A stretch of DNA of 64,000 bases, from positions 7,516,001 to 7,580,000 of the forward strand of contig OY997588.1 in the NCBI GenBank assembly GCA_963921825.1, in the 5' to 3' direction. The stretch's first letter is position 1; each line of letters opens with the position of its first letter. This document shows positions 57,356 through 64,000 of this stretch, piece by piece. The position numbers were made by a program, and so were the translations under genes. The notes beneath the pieces were generated by a model that searched no databases, was not told where the DNA came from, and was given only the letters and a program-made list of their open reading frames with translations. Source of the stretch: Erodium maritimum. Lineage: Eukaryota > Streptophyta > Magnoliopsida > Geraniales > Geraniaceae.

Positions 57356-59082
57356 TTTTTTTTTATAAATGATGATTTATTGGTAGACTTTGAAATAAAG
57401 AGAATTACAAAGCCTGAGGAGTACCGCTAAAAAGCTATCCCAAATAACCTGCAAAAGAGACTCTACCACAATGTGATAAGAGAATCTTCCTAAATAACGA
57501 AAAAACAAAGAGACAAAGGGACAACGGCCTAAACACTAAACGATAGAATGAGGAACGTCATCCTTAAGTTATAACTGCAGCCTAGTCCCTGTATCGATAA
57601 AGTGTCTCCAAGCCTCGTGTCTACGTTGAGCCTCGAGCATCTCCTTGTCACTCGTACGGAGTGAACGGGTCGTCACTGTAAAAGTCTGTTGAGGTTTCTT
57701 CCTTCTTTTCCCCTTGCCTTTCTTTACTGTTTCAGGTGACAACACAAGGAATTCCTGATCGAAACTTGAATGTAGAGGAAGGGAGGGAGTCGGTGACACA
57801 ACCGATAAAGGTTGAACACCCTCAATCCCGACATTAACCACCAGCTGATCCAACGGCGCTGATGGAACAGGAGACAACGTGCTCGAAGAAGTGTTTCCAT
57901 TTGTCTTTGAGTTAGGGCTAGTGTCAGGCCCAACAGATGCACCACTAGCTATCTGACCCATCAAAAGAAATGGGCTGGAAACAGCTCCACCTACATATTC
58001 AGGCCCAAGATTGAGCCCAGTTTCAGAAGATGATAACCCTTCATCTTCGCGCACGCTGTGGAGTCCAGAAACTGAGGCAGATGGGATCGTAACAAGCGAT
58101 TCTCGAAAATCACTCTGATTTGAAATTGAAATCAGGGAAGAATCGTGATTCACGGGATCACGGATCGATTCGGTAACCTGCGGATCTTCAACTCGTCGAG
58201 AAATCGGAACACAGTCGCGGCGAGAAAGCGTCTCCGGTGAGTTGTCGGAACCAACCGAGTGAACGTTTGCGGCCGACTCCGAACCACCATTCCCACCCTC
58301 AACCAAATCTCGTTTACCATGCGTCGTCTCATCAACCAAAGGTAAGATTTGTTTCTGTAAAATCAGAAACAGAGCATGTGCTCTATTTTTCGTACCTAAC
58401 ATAATCCGGCACCAAGTCGAGCCGGCGTCGAGAGAAGGCCACAAAAAGCGAAAATCCATTTACCTTGAACCCGTTTAAACCCTCTACTGCTTGAGCAGCT
58501 ACATGTTTGGATTCAAAACGTACGAAACCGAAGCAGCACCTTTTGCGATTCAATCGTTTCGAGACGGAAGCTTCAGAGATTGAACCATAAGAGCCGAATA
58601 CGTTCCAGAGCCAGGAATCCGATGTCTCCAGAGGTAGATTACACACAAAAACCTCATCCTCTTGAACCTTGAATCCGGCAGCAAATATTGAACGCCGGGG
58701 CACTGACAAGGTACCTTTCTCCTCTGCTCCTATGCCTCCCTTGTTTTTCATCACATCTGTGACTGAACTGGCCAGAAGGGTCTTCGAGTTGCGACCCTCC
58801 TTGGTCACAACTGGACCAGTTTTGATAGTGGTGTTCAATTCCTTCCCAACCGCCCTAACGTCCTTGGCCTTTCGAACGGAGCCATTTTCAGGCGTCTGTT
58901 TCTGTGACTTGGCCACACCTGTTCTCTTGGCTCTAGCCGAAACCGGGGCTGTCTTGTTGCTTGAACAGGCTACGATTTTACAATAGTGATCGTAGCTTGA
59001 CAAAAGAACCGAACAAAAGGAATCAAAGGGAAGGGGAACTCTTGGAGAAGCCTGAGTCGCCATTCATATGTGTTTGAAACTC
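57356..59082 (-). mobile_element. LINE with RRM-containing ORF1, 14-bp TSD
   Basis: GATAAAATGTCTAT lies at 57342-57355 and 59083-59096 (perfect), with a T-run after the left copy: a minus-orientation LINE of 1,727 bp. The ORF1 start codon is 20 bases inside the 5' end. No endonuclease or RT follows; the element ends soon after ORF1-like sequence. Confidence 0.85.
57569..59063 (-). pseudogene. LINE ORF1 with RRM domain, frame-shifted
   Basis: The first frame (59063-58383, 226 residues) begins MATQASPRVPLPFDSF, has a Lys/Arg-rich linker, then an RRM at about 138-215: VFVCNLPLETSDSWLW (RNP2) and RCCFGFVRFESKHVAAQAV (RNP1). The second frame (58459-57569, 296 residues) overlaps it and continues with a Ser/Pro-rich tail ending KKGKGKRRKKPQ and RHEAWRHFIDTGTRLQL. 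RRM-bearing ORF1 is known in a subset of plant L1 elements. The split could be a frameshift mutation or an internal deletion junction; I call it a pseudogene with moderate certainty. Confidence 0.65.
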
Positions 59083-59096
59083 GATAAAATGTCTAT

Positions 59097-59559
59097 GATA
59101 TTGATTATTGAGTATTTTGTTATTTAAATTAATTAACCAAAATATCTAACAACATGAAGATGAATTTTCCAAAATATCTAACAACATGATGGTGAATTTT
59201 GTGTGGAACTGATCATTTGTAAACATTTATATATTGAATGAAGATTGTGATTGTAATAAATACAAAAGGGTGACCACACAACAATACTCACCAATCACCA
59301 TCCAGATTTTAATTCTGGAACTCCAATGCTTACATATCTTGATTTTTCTTTTTCGTTGGATATGTGACTTATATACTTGGACATCATGTCTTAAATGGGC
59401 TTTAAAGCATCGGGAAAAAAAGTGGGCCGGACAGGGATATCGGGCTACCAAATGGGCTTTAAAGCATTAAATGGGCCGTGTTTGAACTCGATAAAGATAT
59501 GGCAGGGCTAGGGAAGAGACCAAGAACCCTCCCTCTCTTCCAAATTCAATTGAATTTCA
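59097..59559. other. Intergenic, no gene seen
   Basis: AT-rich flank with small direct repeats (AAATGGGCTTTAAAGCAT-like, twice near 59395 and 59450). Confidence 0.45.
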
Positions 59560-59568
59560 TAAATTTTA

Positions 59569-59980
59569 GGGTAAATTACAAATACATACCCAAACTTATA
59601 GCATTTAACTGATATCTATCTTAAATTTTTTTTAATTGATATCTACTTAAATGTTTAGTTATATAACAAATAGCTCAAGCCGTTAGGTAAAATGACGAAA
59701 ATGCCCTCAACTACACTTCAATAATTATTTTAAAAAAATTATTTTAAAAATCACTTTTGTTATATATACATATTTAATTATTAAATCACTTCAGTTTTAT
59801 TTAAAAAAATCACTTTAGTTTTATTTTTAAAAAATTATTAATTTTTTTTTGTCATTTTAACTGACGGCTTGAGCTATTTGTTATATAACTAAACATTTGA
59901 GTACGTATCAGTTAAAAAAAACTTTAAGATAGGTTTCTGTTAAACGTTACAAATTTGGGATATGTGTTTATAGTTTACCC
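59569..59980. mobile_element. Foldback MULE-type MITE, 9-bp TSD
   Basis: Left end GGGTAAATTACAAATAC, right end (reverse complement) GGGTAAACTATAAACAC; arms of about 140 bp share AACAAATAGCTCAAGCCGT. TAAATTTTA at 59560-59568 and 59981-59989 is a perfect 9-bp TSD. Non-coding, AT-rich. Confidence 0.85.
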
Positions 59981-60583
59981 TAAATTTTAAGATGCAAACT
60001 TTCTTGTTCTTGTTATATTGTTTGACATAAGGTCATGATTTTGAATTTTCTTGGGTGTGCTTGAAAAGTCATCTAGGATATATTTTCCTACTCGTTGGAC
60101 CTATGAGTTATAATCCTAACACGTGGACATGTGTATGGAGGATATATTTGGTCCTAATTTTAATTTTATTTACATCGTTTTATTTGGCTTTCGCATTGTA
60201 GCCATCAACCATAGGTCCACATGTATACATTACCATGCTCCATCTTCAATGATTTTTACACCAACATCCTTGAGACGAGAAGTTTTTTATGTTGTTAGTC
60301 ATGAGACGAGATATTTTTTGTACTGTCGATCAAGAGATGAGATGTCATTTGCATCATAAGCTCTAAGAAGTGTAGACGAGCCATCCAAAGACATGTGAAG
60401 TGATCGTTCTATGGTATTCTTTTTAAGTTGACCATTACGAATCTTCATGGTCAACTTAAGAATGATGTTATGGATAAACAAATCAAAATAAATATAATTG
60501 ATTTCATCTGATTTGATTTAATCACGGTAATTAAATTATAATATTATTGTATTGTTACTATTTTTTTAAGAAATCATACATTT

Positions 60584-61067
60584 GTTTTTTATAAGCTCGA
60601 AAATTTATTGATAAGACCAATTATAAAATAGGAACCGGAATGCCCTGATTCAAGAAGAAGCAAGGTAAGAGGCAACGGTTACAGATGAGTTCTCGAATAG
60701 AGCTACGGGGCCTAACCCCGAAAACAAGAGAATATAAGTCCTCAAAAAACCAAACATGTAATAAACAGAATCAACCCTCGTCGGTGACTCACTCTTCACC
60801 CTCCGAAGTGAGATTCAGATCGTCGAAATTCTTCTGAGCAGGCTGACCTAGTTGAGCGTTTCGAGCGTCTGCGACCTGCTTCCAAGAGTCAATAGGGACA
60901 ACGCGCCTTTCACGACTCAGAGATCGATTTCTTAGTTTACATGTTGCAGTTTAGTAATCTGAAAAGTGCTTAGAAGGCCGACTCTTCCGTTTTAGAGGTT
61001 TAAGAAGCGCGTCTCTACAAGCACTACCCGCATGAACCCCTAGAATATCACCCCCTTTACCCATAAC
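60584..61067 (-). mobile_element. 5'-truncated LINE 3' end, copy 3, 16-bp TSD
   Basis: AAGAAATCATACATTT at 60568-60583 and 61068-61083 bounds a 484-bp insert with its T-run at left. The minus strand holds a decayed C-terminus, NFDDLNLTSEGEE. It is the best-bounded member of the family also present at 41.5 and 56.6 kb. Confidence 0.85.
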
Positions 61068-61083
61068 AAGAAATCATACATTT

Positions 61084-62205
61084 CGATTCATATTTTATGT
61101 CTAGAAAATTAGGTATTAGGTGATGATAAAGGAAAAAGGAGAGGGAAAGCAAAACTGAAAAGGCCGAGTGCATTAGTGGAAATAAAAGGTGAAAACTTGT
61201 ACATATTTTAAGTGTGTGTTTGTGGGAGGAGTTGCGTAGGGTACAAGGAATGTGTTGGGGTGAGAAGGGGAAGCTAGGACAAAGACGGCAAGTTTGTTGA
61301 TTAAGATGGCCACTTTGAATTATTAACCGCTAAACTCATTTGGAGTTTTAACAAACTGCTCCTATTTAATGCAATGGAGCTCCCGGCTTACTAGATGAGT
61401 TTGTGGCGGAACGAAATAAAATTAACATGGTATAATCAAACTAATTAAAAACGTAAACGTATCGTGTCTTTGAGACGTGTTTACAAAAGGGCCATATCAT
61501 ACCGTTGTTATTTGTATAGTCTCATGAAGTTTTATTTAGACTTTCTTGTTATAAGGGTGTCAAATTATTGTCAAACTTGGAGAGCAAAAGCCATAAACCT
61601 CTATACATGCCCATATTAGCTAAAGGGTAAACATATATATATAAATAATCATTAATAAAACTTTTCTCTCAGTCCGAAGAAAAAGAACTTTGGACCCCTA
61701 GCTTTACAACATTGCTTCGTCCCTAAGATCACTACACTTTCAATCAAAAGCAAAAGTGCATGTACATGCCCTATGAAAGTTTCATACAATATATAATTAC
61801 AATATTGTTCTAGAATGTGTTTTTAGATTTTACTAACAACCAAAAACATCATATATTAATAGATTTAGAATTATAATCTTTAAAGACACATACGAAAATA
61901 TCACGTGTTAATATAATCATTGAGGATTAATCGGACCATTGCAATGTGTATGTGTGAATATCAAAATGGTATATTAATGATTTCAATGATAAACACTTAA
62001 TTGTTGCACAATATCATATTGTCGTTAAAGCTTAAGAGAATTTGACAACCAAAGTCTACCATTAAGTTCTGGACGTCAAAATGCATTGTAATAACGTGAT
62101 AATAATAGGTTGATAAAGGGAGTAAAGAGGATTTCACGTTCATGTGGCGTCCACTACATTTCAGTCCCTCTCAGGCCTTAGTGTCTTTTCTTTAGCAATA
62201 TATCC
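61084..62205. other. Upstream region of the bZIP gene
   Basis: No gene or bounded repeat; AT-rich, probably containing the bZIP promoter. Confidence 0.45.
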
Positions 62206-62207
62206 AC

Positions 62208-62235
62208 TACATATATATATATATATATATATATG
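62208..62235 (+). repeat. TA-dinucleotide microsatellite in the bZIP promoter
   Basis: About 13 TA units end 73 bases before the bZIP start codon; a separate TATAAATA lies at 62267-62274. Either could supply the TATA box, so core-promoter geometry may depend on repeat length. Confidence 0.7.
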
Positions 62236-62307
62236 GCTTTCTCTTGCTCTCCGACCTTGAAGTTATTATAAATAGAGAAGAAGTCACTAACCGGTGGGTC
62301 TGCCAAT

Positions 62308-64000
62308 ATGAAGAGGAGTCCGTCGGAGCTGGCTCTCGAGGAGTTCTTAAGGAAGAGTCCCGACGATGACAAGTTCGGCGATGCCTCCGATGGCTTTTAC
62401 GGTGATGTTTGCTACGCCGATCTTGGTTTCAAAGACCGGGTACTTACTCTTCAATCCCTCCTTATATCTCATCATTTATTTATTTGATATGAGCTTATAT
62501 ATACTTTATTATAGATTATGTTTTTGTTGTTGATTTATGTAAAATTAAAGATTACGCCGTTTTTACTTAACTAGCTTAGTTGGAAAAATTGTCGGGATGA
62601 TACCCTAAGTTTTTAAAAAAATTTAGTTACTTTAAAAAGACAGGGAGTAACGTGAAAATCAGGTACGTAGGATACCATAAAGACGAGTTTTTTAGGTAGA
62701 ATAGTTAAATGTAATTATCCCGAAAATACAAAAATACACATTTAAAATTTTCTGATATGATGCATATATATAAATTTGATGCAGGAGACGATGAATGGAT
62801 TTTTAAGCAATGGAGGAATAGTAGACACCCTTGTGTGGTCACAAAATTTCATCATGTCCAACGAAAACTCCAACATCTCAGCCGCAACCATGGATTCTCA
62901 GTCTTCAATCTGTGGTACACATAATTAACATTAAATTTCAAAAATTATATATGGTACGTTTTAAATTTAAATTAATTAAAATATGAATGATTTGTGATCA
63001 GTTGGTAGCCCAACATCAGCTAAGGAGCCAGCAAAGAAGAGCAACCAGAGCAGTTCCGACGATGAAGACTTGGAGATCGAAGCCGGCGCTTGTGAACAAA
63101 GCGGCAATCCTGTTGTCCTCAAACGTATTAGAAGGTAGGTACTCTTGAAATTTTAAAATTAAATACGAATTTACGATTAAAAAGTCAACTTTATCAATCG
63201 AGTCGCGTGATTTTGTGACGTTTATATCTATAGGATGGTTTCGAATCGGGAGTCAGCAAGGCGATCTCGGAGGAGAAAGCAAGCCCACGTGGCGGATCTT
63301 GAGTTGCAGGTGGATCAACTAAGGGTAGAAAATGCCGCTCTCTTCAAGCAGCTTACTGGTGCTACTTATCAGTTTCGTGACGCTGACACTGACAATCGTG
63401 TTCTTAAATCTGATGTCGAAGCTTTGAGGGCCAAGGTAGGTTAGGTTATATAATTTTTAGTACCATGTCTAGTACTTTTAGAGTTTCACTTCTAAAAATA
63501 CGGATCATATCACCACATTTGGATCGGGTTTTATAACGTTGGACATGTGTGATATGTTTGTGTTTATTTTCCATTGATTTATTCTTTGTGTATTATGACT
63601 TTTTAAACATACCACAGCACGATTAAATCACTTCATTTATAAGTCACTTCATTTCTTTAAGTTAAATCTCGATCCAAAAACCCGAGTTATCAATTGGTTA
63701 CTTGGATATGAGAAGATCAGGAGGCCTCAGATATGATATCATGTTAAAGCCTGATACAACCTCAAAATTAAATCCGATGAGCGAAGACATCAATATGCTT
63801 ACAAAACAGTTTTGATCGAGGAAGCGATTTATGTTGTTTTGTGATTTGTTTCAGGTGAAGTTGGCTGAGGATATGGTTGCTAGAGGGTCACTAACGAGCA
63901 GTTTAAATCAACTACTTCAGAGCAACATAAGGTCATTACAGCAACATCAGGTGAGCACAAACAACATGTGCGGGGTGGTGTCTCCGACCATCACTGTCGG
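62308..64000 (+). CDS. bZIP9-like: Group C bZIP transcription factor (bZIP9-like), 5' part
   Basis: Exons 62308-62439, 62785-62914, 63002-63134, 63234-63435 and 63855 to the window edge; about 247 residues are present and the 3' end lies outside. The N-terminus [16 protein letters not shown] is bZIP9/Opaque2-like. [16 protein letters not shown] before the basic region is a group C hallmark. The basic region has [15 protein letters not shown] (N136, R144 in N-x7-R), followed by a zipper with regular Leu heptads ([10 protein letters not shown], then ENAALFKQL) that is long, ending near [13 protein letters not shown]. It should bind ACGT/G-box-like sites, often as a heterodimer with S1 bZIPs in energy and amino-acid signalling (family knowledge). 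A GTGAGC at 63951 looks like a donor, but the frame reads on into SPTITV, a conserved family stretch, so I keep it as exon. Confidence 0.93.

Noticed and set aside
57569-59063. RRM protein as a host RNA-binding gene
   Set aside because: A perfect 14-bp TSD and poly(A) side place it within a LINE.
63951-63956. Splice donor GTGAGC at the end of bZIP exon 5
   Set aside because: The frame continues into SPTITV, which resembles a conserved group C segment, so I read it as exon; a cDNA would settle this.

Overview
The window is nuclear DNA from a flowering plant, most likely a eudicot. It has intron-containing genes of plant-restricted families (SAUR, DUF3537, DUF599, group C bZIP), AT-rich introns with GT-AG borders, and a dense, nested load of plant transposable elements. 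I cannot name the species. No tRNA, rRNA, CRISPR array or organelle gene was found.

Host genes occupy about a tenth of the window. They are: a DUF3537/gustatory-receptor-like membrane protein (24.86-29.64 kb, +, four reconstructed exons); a GT64 glycosyltransferase (30.46-31.46 kb, -) divergently paired across about 170 bp with a four-exon DnaJ-type zinc-finger protein (31.63-32.81 kb, +); a SAUR auxin-response protein (36.84-37.37 kb, -); a DUF599 membrane protein (55.05-56.35 kb, +, two exons); and the 5' part of a bZIP9-like group C transcription factor (62.31 kb to the right edge, +). I see no operon-like or pathway link among them beyond the divergent pair.

The left 24.5 kb is almost all repeats. 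In order: a palindromic gene fragment at the left edge; a degraded hAT-like element with 8-bp target-site duplications (TSDs); an ORF1-only LINE (DUF4283 plus zinc knuckle); a second short LINE; the left part of a CACTA element invaded by a hAT-type MITE; an LTR-like block split by a nearly perfect-LTR Ty1/copia element (13,390-21,851, minus); and a PIF/Harbinger element with an open transposase ORF. The right half holds further LINEs, foldback MITEs with 9-bp TSDs, a dead L1 reverse transcriptase, and a complete 2,952-bp CACTA element nested in a LINE.

Many elements could be bounded exactly from their TSDs. The most interesting points are: a 209-bp retroposon that landed in a coding exon of the DUF3537 gene, whose TSD carries AAG|GTGATG and so could act as a ready-made intron; a copia element with LTRs differing at about two sites but with clearly dead gag-pol; an intact CACTA-encoded gene joining a Transpos_assoc-like N-terminus to a TNPA/PTTA-type region; and a Harbinger transposase that appears to lack its catalytic Glu. 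All calls come from reading the sequence; no database search was run.
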